A stretch of DNA of 64,000 nucleotides from Prado023 sp964418695 (GCA_964418695.1 CAYQMN010000012.1:34115-98114), one strand, 5' to 3'. Positions 7,374-17,919 are shown, numbered from the stretch's first letter. The notes: generated by a model not told the origin, from the sequence alone. Translations and numbers: made by a program.

Positions 7374-9332
7374 TCAGCGCCGACCCTCGCTCACCGCCTG
7401 CTCCGGGCGGACTGCCGCCGCGGGGTCTGCCTCCGTCTGCTCGACCAGCGCGGCCACGAACTCGTCGAACTCGCACGAGCGGGCCACCACCGCGGCCACC
7501 GAGCCCCTCGGGGCGAGCAGTCCGGTGAGATCCTCCAGGAGGTCCCGGAAGACCGCCCGCTCGTCCGGGCTCAGGGCCACCAGGAACACCAGCCGAACCC
7601 GCTCGGACCCCCAGGGAATGCCCCTGTCGCAGGCCAGCACCGCCACGCGCGTGCGGGCGGCCTGCAGGCCCACGGCATGCGGGATCGCGACCTCCCCGCC
7701 GAAGCTGGTAGCCGAGCGCTGCTCCCGCTCCAAGACGGCCCGGACGTAGTCACCGTCCACGACGCCGGCTCGACGAAGCGCCTCGCACAGCACGCCGATC
7801 GCCTCCTCACGCGAGCCCACCCGGTCGTCGCGGACGAACAGCCGCTGGTCCAACAGCGTGCCCAACGCCTCCCGCACCCGCCGCCGGGTCCGGGTGCGGC
7901 GAGCCCGCTGCACAGCGGCCTGGAGATGCTCGACGTCGCGCGGGGCCACCAAGGGGCTGATGACGACCACGGGCGCGCCGGCCGGCCCCTCGGGCTGCAT
8001 GCAAGAGACGATCAGGTCGCTGGTCGACGCCGAGAAGTCGTAGCCGATCGAGGTGACGAGCTCGACGATCACCGCCTGGCCGCGCAGGATCTCGCCGAGC
8101 CGGTCGGCCAACCGCTGCTCGAGGTCGTAGAACCGGGGCACGACCAAGGTGACGCTGACGAGGTCCCGCTCCTCCCAGACGCTCATGTAGTGCGCGCCCA
8201 GGTGGAAGGCGAGGTAGTCCAGCTCGCCTGCCTCCACGTCGATGCCCAGGCGATCCTCCAGCTTGCCGGCCAGACACACGGCCAGGTCATGGGCCAGGGG
8301 ATGGTCGTTCTTGAACTCGACCCCCAGCGGCGGCGGCAGCGCGCTGTCCGCGCGCGCCCGGGCGACCATGTTCTGCACATGCAGGGTGAGGTTGCGCAGC
8401 AGGGACGCGTCCGGCCGGTCGAGCTGGTATTGGTGGGCCACCTCGTCCATCAGCTCGGCGACGATCGCACCCAGCTCGCGGGCGAGGACCAGGTCCGGAC
8501 CGGACTCCCGCCGGCGGATCGTGCGAGCCTGGAGCACCCCGTCCAGTGCGGCGAGCTCCGTCGGCGGCAGAGTCAGCGCGTACCGGTCCTCCACCACCTC
8601 GCCGATCCGGTCGCTCAAGGCGACCAGGCGCGGGTCGTGGCTGGAGCGCGACCTGCCCGCCGGCAGGCTGCGGCCGAGGTTGACCCGGTCGGTGGCGATG
8701 ACCAGGTACATGACGAGGTCGGTCAGGGAGTACTCGTTCATCTCCAGCCCGAACTCCTCGACCCGGGCGGCGACGTCCTCACGCAGCGTCTTCACGTCGA
8801 AGTGGGCGTACTCGTCGCAGAACGTGCGCCATGTGGCGATCAGCCCGCCGTGCGGGTCACGGGACATGTCCAGGATCACCGAGCGTCGTGCTCGCTCGGA
8901 CCCCTCGGTCCAGACCTGGCAGCGGTCGCGCCGCAGCAGGAGGTCGTGCCGGCGCAACGTCTCCCGGACCCGCGCGAGGTCCGCGTCCAGTGTGGACTCG
9001 CTGACGCACAGCAGGTCGGCCAGCTCGTGGATGGCAGCCGCTTCGGGCCGCTGGGCGAGGTGCAGGCACAGGAACTGCAGGCGCTTCTCGGGGGTCTGCG
9101 TGGCGGCCTGACCGGCCGCCCCGGCCTGCACATGCACGGCCTGGTCGATCACGTAGCCCCGATGGGTGGAGGTGATGAGCGCCCCGCGTCGGTTCAGCGC
9201 ACGCACGTAGGAGCGGATCGTGCGGCTGGTGACCCCCAGCTGGGCGCCCAGATCCTCCCCTGACACCGGTCCGCGCGAGTGGACCAGGGTCTCGAGCATC
9301 TCCCCCCGTCTATCCACCGGCCAGCACCCCAC
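7374..9332 (-). CDS. PRD-domain transcriptional regulator (BglG/MtlR/LicR type)
   Basis: A 652-aa multidomain PTS-controlled activator. Domains in order: an HTH_11 helix-turn-helix (about 8-50, LGVTSRTIRSYVRAL), an Mga-like HTH (about 80-140), PRD1 (about 175-285), PRD2 (about 300-405, with ELDYLAFHLGAH), a IIB-like segment (about 410-500) and a C-terminal IIA-like domain (about 510-650) with the phospho-His in GGEVAIPHAVG. PRD1 has DLVMYLVIATDRV where a His is usual, so it may lack one phosphorylation site. It very likely controls the adjoining PTS/GH1 genes. The annotated start is GTG 9332; GTG or ATG codons a few residues in are possible. Confidence 0.88.
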   Translation of the reverse strand: MGCWPVDRRGEMLETLVHSRGPVSGEDLGAQLGVTSRTIRSYVRALNRRGALITSTHRGYVIDQAVHVQAGAAGQAATQTPEKRLQFLCLHLAQRPEAAAIHELADLLCVSESTLDADLARVRETLRRHDLLLRRDRCQVWTEGSERARRSVILDMSRDPHGGLIATWRTFCDEYAHFDVKTLREDVAARVEEFGLEMNEYSLTDLVMYLVIATDRVNLGRSLPAGRSRSSHDPRLVALSDRIGEVVEDRYALTLPPTELAALDGVLQARTIRRRESGPDLVLARELGAIVAELMDEVAHQYQLDRPDASLLRNLTLHVQNMVARARADSALPPPLGVEFKNDHPLAHDLAVCLAGKLEDRLGIDVEAGELDYLAFHLGAHYMSVWEERDLVSVTLVVPRFYDLEQRLADRLGEILRGQAVIVELVTSIGYDFSASTSDLIVSCMQPEGPAGAPVVVISPLVAPRDVEHLQAAVQRARRTRTRRRVREALGTLLDQRLFVRDDRVGSREEAIGVLCEALRRAGVVDGDYVRAVLEREQRSATSFGGEVAIPHAVGLQAARTRVAVLACDRGIPWGSERVRLVFLVALSPDERAVFRDLLEDLTGLLAPRGSVAAVVARSCEFDEFVAALVEQTEADPAAAVRPEQAVSEGRR

Positions 9333-9547
9333 TTCCGATTCCGCGCCTCGTGAGACCTGCGATCGCTGGGATTATGCCCGCCGCGACGAGCGGGAAGCCT
9401 GCGCAGGCCACCCTTCCCCCGCCATTCCCGATCGCGCCGCGACGAGCCCGAAGAGCTGTCGCAGCCGGCCCGGGATCCGGGAGGGGACGCACAGCGGTCG
9501 ACCCCAAGGCAGCGTCGGAGAGGTCGATCCGAGGCTGCCCGACCCCC

Positions 9548-11203
9548 TCAGCCGGGCTGGATGTCCCGGGCGCGGAACCGGGCCAGGCCGGCCGCGGTGA
9601 GCGCCGCGGCCACCAGGCCCAAGATGACCAGGGGCAGCCAGCGCATCGGCTCGTAGGGCACGAACGGGGTGAGCGAGAACGGCAGGGCGTCGACCAGCCA
9701 GTCCGGCAGGTTGAGCGCCTCCCCGACCGTCACCACGAACCACATCGCCGCCAGCACGCCCCAGCTCAGCGCGACCACCAGCCGCGGCAGCCATCCGAAG
9801 AGCGCGACGACGAGTCCCACGAAGACCATGACCGCCGGCCAGTACGTCAGGGCGGCCAAGGCCAGGCGGCCGGTCTGGCCGGGGTCGCCGACCACCGAGC
9901 CGTAGGTGGCGCCCAGCAGGCCACCGCCCAGGAGGAGCAGGAGCGCCGAGCCCACAGCCGGGATCAGCAGCCGCATCAGCACCCATCGGGTCCGCGACAC
10001 CGCTCCGGCCAGCTGAGGCTCGATGATCCCGCTGGCCTCGTCGGAGCGCAGGGCCACCGCGGACTGCAGGGCGAAGATGGTGGTCACGATGGCCAGCATC
10101 TGCATCAGCCAGGAGATCAGGGCGTCGGCTCCGGTGCCCTGCAGCAGGTCCTCGACCAGGCCGCCGGCATCGGTGAACAGGTCGGTCATCGCCTGCACGA
10201 CAGACCCGAGCATGAGCGCCGCGAGCACCATGGTGATGGCCCAGCCGACGATCGGGCCACGCTGCAGGCGCAGGGCCAGGCCCAGCGGATGGGCGTAGCG
10301 AACCGGGGCGTCGGCGTGCCCACTGCGCTCGGGCAGCAGCCCCGCGCCGAAGTCGCGCCGCGCCTCGATCGCCGCCGCCACGGCCAGCAGCGCCGCGGTG
10401 AGCAGCAGCATCAGCGCGAGCGGCCACCACCGGTTGGCGCCCCACGGCTGCATCTGCTGCCCCCAGCCGATCGGTGACACCCAGGTGAGGGTGCCGTCGC
10501 CGAGGTCACCGGCCATCCGCAGCAGGTAGAACGCGCCGATGACGGCCGAGCCCAGGGCGTTCGCCCCGCGCGACGTGGAGGTGACCTGGCCGGCAAGCGC
10601 GCCGACGCCCAGGCCGAGCAGCCCCACCCCGGTCATGGACACCCCGATGATCAGCGAGCCGGTGATCCCGGAGCCGTCCGGGTCGAGCCCGCCGAGGACG
10701 GACACCGTCGCGATGCCCAGGCCGACGGCCAGGCTGAGCACGCAGAGCACCAGCCAGGTGGCCACCGAGTAGGCGTGCAGCCCGAGCACCCGGGAGCGCA
10801 GCAGCTCGGTGCGACCCACCTCCTCGTCGGCCCGCCCGTTGCGGGTGACCAGGAACACGATGCCGAACGCCAGGGTCAGCGCGCAGGTCATCCAGATCTT
10901 GGTCCAGACCGCGCCGCCCAGCGTGTTCGCCGCCGCCGCCAGTCCGGTGATGGCCTTGATCCCCGGGGTGTTGCTGACCTGGGCGAAGTCGTCGAGGGCC
11001 TCCTGGGAGGTGAAGATCTCCTGGTAGTAGGCGAGCACGTAGTAGAACAGCCCGACGACCGCCAGCCACCACACCACGAGCCGGACCCGGTTGCGGCGCA
11101 CGACCAGGCGGATCATCGCCCCGAGGCCGGTCAGCGGAGCGGCGGCGGGCCGGAACCCGGTTGCCGGGGTGAGCGGGACGGCGTCCCGCGTGGTGACGCT
11201 CAT
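9548..11203 (-). CDS. ABC transporter permease, multi-pass (TetR-linked exporter)
   Basis: A 551-aa membrane protein with about 12 hydrophobic segments arranged as two similar halves, the typical single-chain permease of drug-efflux-type ABC exporters in Actinobacteria. The first segment follows RRNRVRLVVWWLAVVGLFYY. The ATG at 11203 overlaps the ATPase stop by 4 bases (ATGA), so the two are translationally coupled. Its substrate is unknown; the TetR at the head of the operon suggests induction by a small hydrophobic compound. The 216 bp downstream, toward the PRD gene, hold no gene. Confidence 0.85.
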   Translation of the reverse strand: MSVTTRDAVPLTPATGFRPAAAPLTGLGAMIRLVVRRNRVRLVVWWLAVVGLFYYVLAYYQEIFTSQEALDDFAQVSNTPGIKAITGLAAAANTLGGAVWTKIWMTCALTLAFGIVFLVTRNGRADEEVGRTELLRSRVLGLHAYSVATWLVLCVLSLAVGLGIATVSVLGGLDPDGSGITGSLIIGVSMTGVGLLGLGVGALAGQVTSTSRGANALGSAVIGAFYLLRMAGDLGDGTLTWVSPIGWGQQMQPWGANRWWPLALMLLLTAALLAVAAAIEARRDFGAGLLPERSGHADAPVRYAHPLGLALRLQRGPIVGWAITMVLAALMLGSVVQAMTDLFTDAGGLVEDLLQGTGADALISWLMQMLAIVTTIFALQSAVALRSDEASGIIEPQLAGAVSRTRWVLMRLLIPAVGSALLLLLGGGLLGATYGSVVGDPGQTGRLALAALTYWPAVMVFVGLVVALFGWLPRLVVALSWGVLAAMWFVVTVGEALNLPDWLVDALPFSLTPFVPYEPMRWLPLVILGLVAAALTAAGLARFRARDIQPG

Positions 11204-12138
11204 CGCCCCGCTCCCTCCAGCGCGGCCAGCTCGTCGCCGTAGTGGCGCAGGAACAGCTCCTCCAGGGAGGGTGGGTTGGCCACCAGCGAGCGCGGGTGCA
11301 GGTCGGCCAGCGCGGCCAGCACGCCGGGCAGCTCGCTCTCGTCCACGGCGAAGGTGACGCGGTCGCGCTCCCGGCGCAGGTCGTGCACGCCGGGCAGCGC
11401 GGCCACATGGGTGCTCGCCTCGTCGGTGACGACGGTCACCTGGGTGCGGGTCAGGTGGCGCAGCTCGGCGATGGTCCCGGACTCGACGGTGACGCCCTCG
11501 CGGATGATCGTCACCCGGTCGGCCAGCCGCTCGACCTCGGCGAAGATGTGGCTGGACAGCAGCACCGACCGGCCGTCCGCCCGCACCTCGTGGATCGACT
11601 CGGTGAACGCCGCCTCCATCAGCGGGTCCAGGCCCGAGGTCGGCTCGTCGAGCAGCAGCAGCTCCGCGGTCGAGGCCAGCGCCGCCACGAGTGCGACCTT
11701 CTGCCGATTGCCCTTGGAGTACGCGCGCGCCTTCTTGGTCGGATCGAGGTCGAAGCGCTCGAGCATCGTCCTCTTCCGGGCCGGGTCCAAGGGCCCCGAG
11801 ATCCGGCAGAGGATGTCGATCGCCTCGCCGCCGGTCAGGTTCGGCCAGAGCGTGACGTCGCCGGGCACGTAGGCGATCGAGCGGTGCAGCGCGACCGCGT
11901 CGCGCCACGGGTCACCGCCCAGGACGCGCGCGACTCCCCCGTCGGAGCGCAGCAGCCCGAGCAGGATCCGGATGGTGGTGGACTTGCCCGAGCCGTTCGG
12001 CCCGAGGAAGCCGGTGACCTGGCCGGTCGGCACCGTCAGGTCCAGGCCGCGCAGGGCCTGCACGTGTCCGAAGCTCTTGGCCAGGCCCCGCACGTCGACC
12101 GCCAGGTCGGTCGTGGGAGGCGCTGCAGTGGCGGACAT
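11200..12138 (-). CDS. ABC transporter ATP-binding protein
   Basis: A 312-aa cytoplasmic ATPase for the permease at 9548-11203. Walker A is GPNGSGKST (about 40-48), the signature region is YSKGNRQKVALV (a variant of LSGGQ), Walker B is LLLLDEPTSGLD, and the switch His is in SSHIFAEVE. A C-terminal domain of about 80 residues follows, as in DrrA-type exporters. ATG at 12138 comes 2 nt after the TetR stop and has GAAGGAG 5 nt upstream. The third operon gene overlaps its stop. Confidence 0.92.
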   Translation of the reverse strand: MSATAAPPTTDLAVDVRGLAKSFGHVQALRGLDLTVPTGQVTGFLGPNGSGKSTTIRILLGLLRSDGGVARVLGGDPWRDAVALHRSIAYVPGDVTLWPNLTGGEAIDILCRISGPLDPARKRTMLERFDLDPTKKARAYSKGNRQKVALVAALASTAELLLLDEPTSGLDPLMEAAFTESIHEVRADGRSVLLSSHIFAEVERLADRVTIIREGVTVESGTIAELRHLTRTQVTVVTDEASTHVAALPGVHDLRRERDRVTFAVDESELPGVLAALADLHPRSLVANPPSLEELFLRHYGDELAALEGAGR

Positions 12139-12140
12139 GG

Positions 12141-12875
12141 TCACTCCTTCGTGAGGAACTCCGCGGGGGACGCGGGGTCGGAGGCGTCGGGGTGTGCGCC
12201 CGGCGCTGGTGTCGTGGGCTGGGCCGGCTCCCACACCTGCTCGACGTACGTGTCCAGGAGGCTGTGGTCGGCGAGGAACCCCTCGGTGAACAGCTCGAGC
12301 ATCGGCAGGAGCAGCTCGTGGGTACCGTCGCGCAGCGAGTCGACGAACTGCTCCGGAGTCGCGTCCGGACTCGTGAGGTACTGCACCAGGAGGGCGCCCA
12401 TCCACTGGTAGATCAGGTAGCGCAGCCGGGCCTCCTCGTCGCGGGAGGGGCGCACCATCCCAGTGGCCACCGACTCGGCCATCACCGGGCGCATGTCGTC
12501 GATGAGCTGGTCCAGGAACGCATGCGCGCCCGGCGCACCGGCGTGGATGGCCCGCAGCATGTAGACGAGCACGGTGGCGGGGAGGCTGGGCGAGGTGAGG
12601 TTGGCCAGCAATGTCGCAGCCGGCGCGGCCACGGACGCGTTCTTGATGTCGCGGTAGCGGTGCAGCACCTCGGTGTCGCACTCGGCGCGCAAGGCCTCCT
12701 TGGCCCGGAAGTGGTGGGTGATCAGGCCCGGGGAGACGCCGGCCTGGGCGGCGATCGTGCGGAACGGGGCGTCGAAGCCCTCGCGGGCGAAGCACTCGAT
12801 GGCGGCGTCGCGGATGCGGGCGCGGGCGGTCAGGTCGGCCGCCGCCCGGTCGTGGCGATCCAGCCCTATACGCAC
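12141..12875 (-). CDS. TetR-family transcriptional repressor
   Basis: A TetR regulator (244 aa from GTG 12875) with an N-terminal helix-turn-helix (FRTIAAQAGVSPGLITHHFRAKEAL) and a C-terminal ligand domain. It heads the operon with the ABC ATPase and permease and most likely represses it until a substrate binds. The frame stays open 12 codons further to a TTG at 12911, but a -10-like TATAGT lies 9 nt before the GTG at 12875, so I prefer a leaderless start there. Direct repeats CTATACGCAC (12866-12875) and CTATATGCGC (12886-12895), 20 bp apart, overlap this start and promoter and are candidate operator half-sites. Confidence 0.88.
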   Translation of the reverse strand: MRIGLDRHDRAAADLTARARIRDAAIECFAREGFDAPFRTIAAQAGVSPGLITHHFRAKEALRAECDTEVLHRYRDIKNASVAAPAATLLANLTSPSLPATVLVYMLRAIHAGAPGAHAFLDQLIDDMRPVMAESVATGMVRPSRDEEARLRYLIYQWMGALLVQYLTSPDATPEQFVDSLRDGTHELLLPMLELFTEGFLADHSLLDTYVEQVWEPAQPTTPAPGAHPDASDPASPAEFLTKE

Positions 12876-12884
12876 AACCAACAG

Positions 12885-12890
12885 ACTATA
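12885..12890 (-). promoter_or_regulatory. -10 box of the TetR operon (TATAGT)
   Basis: TATAGT on the minus strand lies 9 nt before the GTG at 12875. A TTGGCA hexamer lies 15 nt further upstream as a short-spaced -35. It is embedded in the repeated CTATAYGCRC element, which would suit autorepression. Confidence 0.5.
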
Positions 12891-12990
12891 TGCGCGACCA
12901 GTCGATGCCAAGCGGGGCGTGGGGTAGGGGGCAGGCGGGGTCGGGCGCGGCGGGGGCGAGGTAGGGCCGAGGGCTGGAGGGGTCGGCCGC

Positions 12991-13986
12991 TCAGCCGGCC
13001 ATCGGCGCCAGGGCGGTCTCCCCGGCCAGGACGTCGCCCTGGTGGCCGGCCTGGACCGCCCGGCGGCCGAACACCGCGACGTACGTCAGGAACGCGGCCA
13101 GAGCCAGGGCGCCGATGCCGATCCGGGCCCAGGTGGGCAGCCCCGAGGGGGTCACGAAGGCCTCGATCAGGCCGGAGACGAGCAGGACCGGGACCAGCCC
13201 CAGGGCGATCGCGACGGCCGCCCGGCCCTCCTGGGCCAGCGCCACCGCCCGGGTGCGGGGGCCCGGGTCGATCCACTGCCAGCCCAGGCGCATGCCCGCC
13301 CCCGCGGCCAGGAACACGGCGGTGAGCTCCAGGAGTCCGTGCGGGGCGATCAGCCCGAAGAACAGGTCCGCCCGGCCGTGGGCGGCCATCAGTCCGCCGA
13401 CAAGCCCCACGTTCAGGGCGTTCTGGGCCAGCACGTACACGGCGGGCAGGACGAACGCCGCGCCGGCGACCAGCACCAGGGCGCACACCCAGGCGTTGTT
13501 CGTCCACACGTGGGCGGCGAACCCCGCGGCCGCATCGGAGGAGTAGTAGTCGGCGAAGTCGTGCTCGACCAGCTGGCGGATGGCGGCCGGGCTGCCCACC
13601 GCCGCCTGCACCTGCGGGTTCCCGGCGATCCATGCCCCGGCCGCGACCGCCAGCACGGTGAATCCGACGGCCGCGCCCAGCCACCACCACCGAGCCCGCC
13701 AGACCGCGGCGGGGAACACGATGCCGAAGAAGTCGACGAGCTCCCGGAGGGCTGCCGGATGGGTCCCGGTCACCCGCGAGCGGGCCTGGGCGACCAGCTG
13801 GGTCAGCCGGCCGACCACGACCGGGTCGGGTGCGGCGCTGCGGACCATCGACAGGTGGGTGGCGGTGCGCTGGTAGAGGTCGACCAGCTCGGTGACCTCG
13901 GGACCGGTCAGCCGGCGGCGCCGGGTCAGCTCTGCCAGGCGGTCCCACGCCGGGCTGTTCGCGCGCACGAAGGCGTCAACGTCCAC
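12991..13986 (-). CDS. Stage II sporulation protein M-like (SpoIIM/DUF95) membrane protein
   Basis: A 331-aa multi-pass membrane protein of the SpoIIM family, common in non-sporulating Actinobacteria, with no established role. The N-terminal 100 residues are cytoplasmic helices; about six hydrophobic segments follow. Family-typical stretches include NNAWVCALVLVAGAAF and the acidic/His-rich DLFFGLIAPHGLLELTAVF. The GTG at 13986 has TACCCT 7 nt upstream, pointing to a leaderless transcript. It is divergent, by 72 bp, from an RDD protein. This SpoIIM-RDD head-to-head pairing recurs in actinobacteria, which suggests a shared membrane function. Confidence 0.85.
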   Translation of the reverse strand: MDVDAFVRANSPAWDRLAELTRRRRLTGPEVTELVDLYQRTATHLSMVRSAAPDPVVVGRLTQLVAQARSRVTGTHPAALRELVDFFGIVFPAAVWRARWWWLGAAVGFTVLAVAAGAWIAGNPQVQAAVGSPAAIRQLVEHDFADYYSSDAAAGFAAHVWTNNAWVCALVLVAGAAFVLPAVYVLAQNALNVGLVGGLMAAHGRADLFFGLIAPHGLLELTAVFLAAGAGMRLGWQWIDPGPRTRAVALAQEGRAAVAIALGLVPVLLVSGLIEAFVTPSGLPTWARIGIGALALAAFLTYVAVFGRRAVQAGHQGDVLAGETALAPMAG

Positions 13987-13993
13987 GGCGCCC

Positions 13994-13999
13994 AGGGTA
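13994..13999 (-). promoter_or_regulatory. -10-like TACCCT for the SpoIIM-like gene
   Basis: TACCCT on the minus strand, 7 nt before the GTG start at 13986. No Shine-Dalgarno is visible, so leaderless transcription is likely. Confidence 0.5.
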
Positions 14000-14046
14000 G
14001 GGGCACGTGCCCGCCCGGTTGGCTTCCGGCGACCACGACCGGGCGG

Positions 14047-14052
14047 CAGGAT
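14047..14052 (+). promoter_or_regulatory. -10-like CAGGAT for the RDD gene
   Basis: CAGGAT lies 6 nt before the GTG at 14059. It faces the SpoIIM-like promoter, giving two back-to-back leaderless promoters within 72 bp. Confidence 0.45.
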
Positions 14053-14058
14053 GGCCCC

Positions 14059-15000
14059 GTGGCGAACCTGATCACCGGCGACGCGGTGACCCTGGACCTG
14101 CGGATCGCAGCGTTCCCCTCGCGCCTGATGGCCCTGACCGTCGACCTGATCGTGCAGGGCTGCGTGCTGGTGCTCGGGCTGGTCCTGGCCTCCTGGGCCA
14201 CGTCCTCGCTGAACAGCGACGGCGCATACGCTGCCCTGACGCTGACGTGGATCGTCCTCGCGCTGGTCGGCTGGCCGACCGCGCTGGAGACGGTGACCCG
14301 GGGCCGCTCGCTGGGCAAGGCGATGATGGGGCTGCGGGTCGTGCGCGACGACGGCGGCCCGATCCGGATGCGGCACGCCCTGGTCCGGGCGCTGGCGATG
14401 GTGTTCCTGGACCTGTGGACGACCTCCGGCGTGGTCGGCGGGCTGTCGGCGCTGATCTCATCGAAGTCCCAGCGGATGGGCGACCACCTGGCCGGCACGC
14501 TCGTCGTGGGCGAGCGGATCCCGCGCAGCGCCCTGACCGGGCAGCAGCCGATCCTGATGCCGCCGCCGCTGGCCGGATGGGCGGCCGGGCTGGAGCTGGT
14601 CGCGCTGCCTGACAGCCTGGTCCTGTCCGTGCGAGCGTTCCTGCACCGCGCACCGACGCTGGCCCCGCAGGCCCGTGCGGCGATCGCCGCCCAGCTGGCC
14701 TCCCAGGTCGCCAGCCACGTGCACCCGCCCGCGCCGCGCGGCACGCCCGCCGAGGCGTACCTGAGCGCGGTGCTGGCCGAGCGCACCCGGCGGTCGCTGC
14801 CGCCGGTCCCATCGCCGGGCTGGCCGGGCTCGCCCCCCGTCGCTCCCCCGCCGGGCTGGCCCCCGACAGCGCTGCCTTCGGGGCGGCTGGCCGCCGGGCC
14901 GACCGGCGGCTCCCCGGTGCGTGGCCAGGCACCCCCGACCACCCAGGCACTCCCGACCACCCCGCCAGCCCCGACCAGCTCCTGGGCGCCACCCTCCTGA
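14059..15000 (+). CDS. RDD-family membrane protein with proline-rich tail
   Basis: A 313-aa protein. Residues about 15-150 form the RDD domain: the defining Arg (FPSRLMALTVDLIVQG), the paired Asp of the helices, and GRSLGKAMMGLRVV between membrane segments. After a linker, the C-terminal 70 residues are Pro/Ser/Thr-rich and low in complexity (PPGWPPTALPSG, TTQALPTTPP), probably disordered in the cytoplasm. RDD proteins have been linked to ion transport, but function here is unknown. GTG 14059 is chosen from the -10 spacing and the start of homology. It is divergent from the SpoIIM-like gene. Confidence 0.83.
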   Translation: MANLITGDAVTLDLRIAAFPSRLMALTVDLIVQGCVLVLGLVLASWATSSLNSDGAYAALTLTWIVLALVGWPTALETVTRGRSLGKAMMGLRVVRDDGGPIRMRHALVRALAMVFLDLWTTSGVVGGLSALISSKSQRMGDHLAGTLVVGERIPRSALTGQQPILMPPPLAGWAAGLELVALPDSLVLSVRAFLHRAPTLAPQARAAIAAQLASQVASHVHPPAPRGTPAEAYLSAVLAERTRRSLPPVPSPGWPGSPPVAPPPGWPPTALPSGRLAAGPTGGSPVRGQAPPTTQALPTTPPAPTSSWAPPS

Positions 15001-15023
15001 GGCGATCTCCGCCCGCACGTCGC

Positions 15024-15052
15024 TTGGCCGACCGTGCCGCCCCTGGCACAAT
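15024..15052 (+). promoter_or_regulatory. Sigma70-type promoter of ahcY
   Basis: TTGGCC (15024-15029), a 17-nt spacer, then CACAAT (15047-15052). It would start transcription near 15059, giving a 5' leader of about 100 nt before ahcY. I did not see an SAH-riboswitch-like core in the leader. Confidence 0.5.
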
Positions 15053-15161
15053 GGACGTCGGCCAGCTGGCCCTTGCGAACCATCGAAGCCTCGTGGGAGT
15101 TCGCGCGTCCCCGCCGCCCCGGCGGCACCCTCGCGCGCACAGCGCATCACGAAGGAGCCCG

Positions 15162-16610
<1,449 letters not shown>

Positions 16611-16622
16611 GCCACCGCGCGC

Positions 16623-16657
16623 CAGAGCCCCCTCCGGTCCGCCGGGCGGGGGCTCTG
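16623..16657. terminator. Terminator hairpin after ahcY
   Basis: CAGAGCCCCC (16623-16632) pairs perfectly with GGGGGCTCTG (16648-16657) across a 15-nt loop; further G/C pairs flank it. It lies between convergent ahcY and the CDF gene. Confidence 0.8.
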
Positions 16658-16709
16658 CGCGCTCCCCGGGCGGGTCCAGGGCGATCGCGCAACGGGTCGG
16701 CCAGGAGGT

Positions 16710-17642
16710 TCAGGCCAGGGGCGGCGCCGCGTCGGCCCGTCGGATGTCGGGCTCGACGTAGATCCACCGGGCGCTCGGCAGCTCGGCTCGGATGAGGCCC
16801 TCGGCGCCGTCGATCGTCGCGGCGACGTCCTGGGCCGAGGCGTCGGGCGCCACCGCGATCTTGACGCCCACGAGCAGCTCGTCGGGCCCGGTGTGCAGGG
16901 TGCGCAGGTGGATCACCGAGCGGACGCCGGGCTGCTCGCCCAGCGCCGCGCGGATGCGCGCCTCCTCCTCGGGCAGCGCGGACTCGCCGACCAGCATCGA
17001 GGACATCTCGAAGGCCAGGAACACCGCGATGACGACCAGCAGCGTGCCGATCGCGACCGCGCCCAGGCCGTCCCAGCGGCCGTCGCCGGTGATCTCGGCC
17101 ATCGTGATGCCGAACAGGGCGAACACCAGGCCGACCAGCGCGCCGAGGTCCTCCAGCAGCACGACCGGCAGCTCGGGCTGGCGCGAGTCGCGCACGAACC
17201 GCCACAGCGACCGGTCCCCCCGCGACTTGTGGGCCTCGTGCAGCGCAGTGCGGAACGAGAACGACTCCAGCACGATCGAGATGCCCAGCACCAGGTAGGC
17301 GATCCAGGCGTCGTCGAGCGGCTCGGGGTGGTGGAACTTGTGCCAGCCCTCGTACAGGGAGAACAGGCCGCCGAGCAGGAAGATGATGATGGCGACCATG
17401 AACGAGTACACGTAGCGGCGCCGGCCGTACCCGAACTGGTGCTCCTCGTCGGGCGCCCGCAGCGCACGCTTGCCACCCACCAGCAGCAGCACCTGGTTGC
17501 AGGTGTCGGCCACCGAGTGGATCGCCTCGGAGAGCATCGAGCTGGAGCCGGTGAGCACGTACGCGACGAACTTGGTCGCCGCGATGCCGGCGTTCGCGGC
17601 CATCGCGGCCATGACCGCCTTGGTACCGCCCTCAGTGCTCAC
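16710..17642 (-). CDS. Cation diffusion facilitator (CDF) family metal exporter
   Basis: A 310-aa membrane protein that would export Zn, Mn, Fe or Co in exchange for protons. The metal-site helices show SEAIHSVADTCNQ (His and Asp of the HxxxD pattern) and LLEDLGALVG in the second half. Four to six membrane segments are followed by a cytoplasmic regulatory domain (about 220-300, with VRSVIHLRTLHTGPDELLVGVK). The GTG at 17642 has GGGGAG 6 nt upstream. It lies about 40 nt after the Trm112-like gene on the same strand and could be co-transcribed with it. Metal specificity cannot be read. Confidence 0.87.
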   Translation of the reverse strand: MSTEGGTKAVMAAMAANAGIAATKFVAYVLTGSSSMLSEAIHSVADTCNQVLLLVGGKRALRAPDEEHQFGYGRRRYVYSFMVAIIIFLLGGLFSLYEGWHKFHHPEPLDDAWIAYLVLGISIVLESFSFRTALHEAHKSRGDRSLWRFVRDSRQPELPVVLLEDLGALVGLVFALFGITMAEITGDGRWDGLGAVAIGTLLVVIAVFLAFEMSSMLVGESALPEEEARIRAALGEQPGVRSVIHLRTLHTGPDELLVGVKIAVAPDASAQDVAATIDGAEGLIRAELPSARWIYVEPDIRRADAAPPLA

Positions 17643-17682
17643 GCAGCACTCCCCTCACGCGCTCGCGCAGGGCCGCCCTCAC

Positions 17683-17919
17683 TCACGCATCTCTGCCTTG
17701 CCGCCCCCGGGCCCGGGCGTCCGCGCCGATCCCCTTCGGGCCGGGCGTGGCCTCGTCCAGCAGCATCACCGGGATGTCGTCCCGCACCGGGAAGCTCGTC
17801 CGGCACCGGGTGCACACCAGCGCGGTGGCGACCGCCACGTCCTCGTCGTCGGGCACCACCTTCGCGTGGTGCTCGCACGGACAGGCCAGGATCTCCAGCA
17901 GGAGCGGGTCGAGCTTCAC
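17683..17919 (-). CDS. Trm112-like small zinc-ribbon protein
   Basis: A 78-aa protein of the Trm112/UPF0434 family (LDPLLLEILACPCEHH...LVCTRCRTSFPVRDDIPVMLLDEA). The two Cys pairs (CPC and CTRC) form a zinc ribbon; the first pair is C-x-C rather than the usual C-x-x-C. Trm112 proteins act as activating subunits of methyltransferases in eukaryotes and archaea; the bacterial role is uncertain. Its GTG overlaps the phosphomannomutase stop by 4 bases (GTGA), so translation is coupled. Confidence 0.85.
   Translation of the reverse strand: MKLDPLLLEILACPCEHHAKVVPDDEDVAVATALVCTRCRTSFPVRDDIPVMLLDEATPGPKGIGADARARGRQGRDA

Noticed and set aside
9397..9408. 12-bp palindrome GCCTGCGCAGGC upstream of the PRD gene
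   Set aside because: Short self-complementary G/C words are expected by chance in this composition; no second copy or promoter context.
15001..15161. Possible SAH riboswitch upstream of ahcY
   Set aside because: I could not find the conserved core or a matching pseudoknot; a plain promoter is visible instead.
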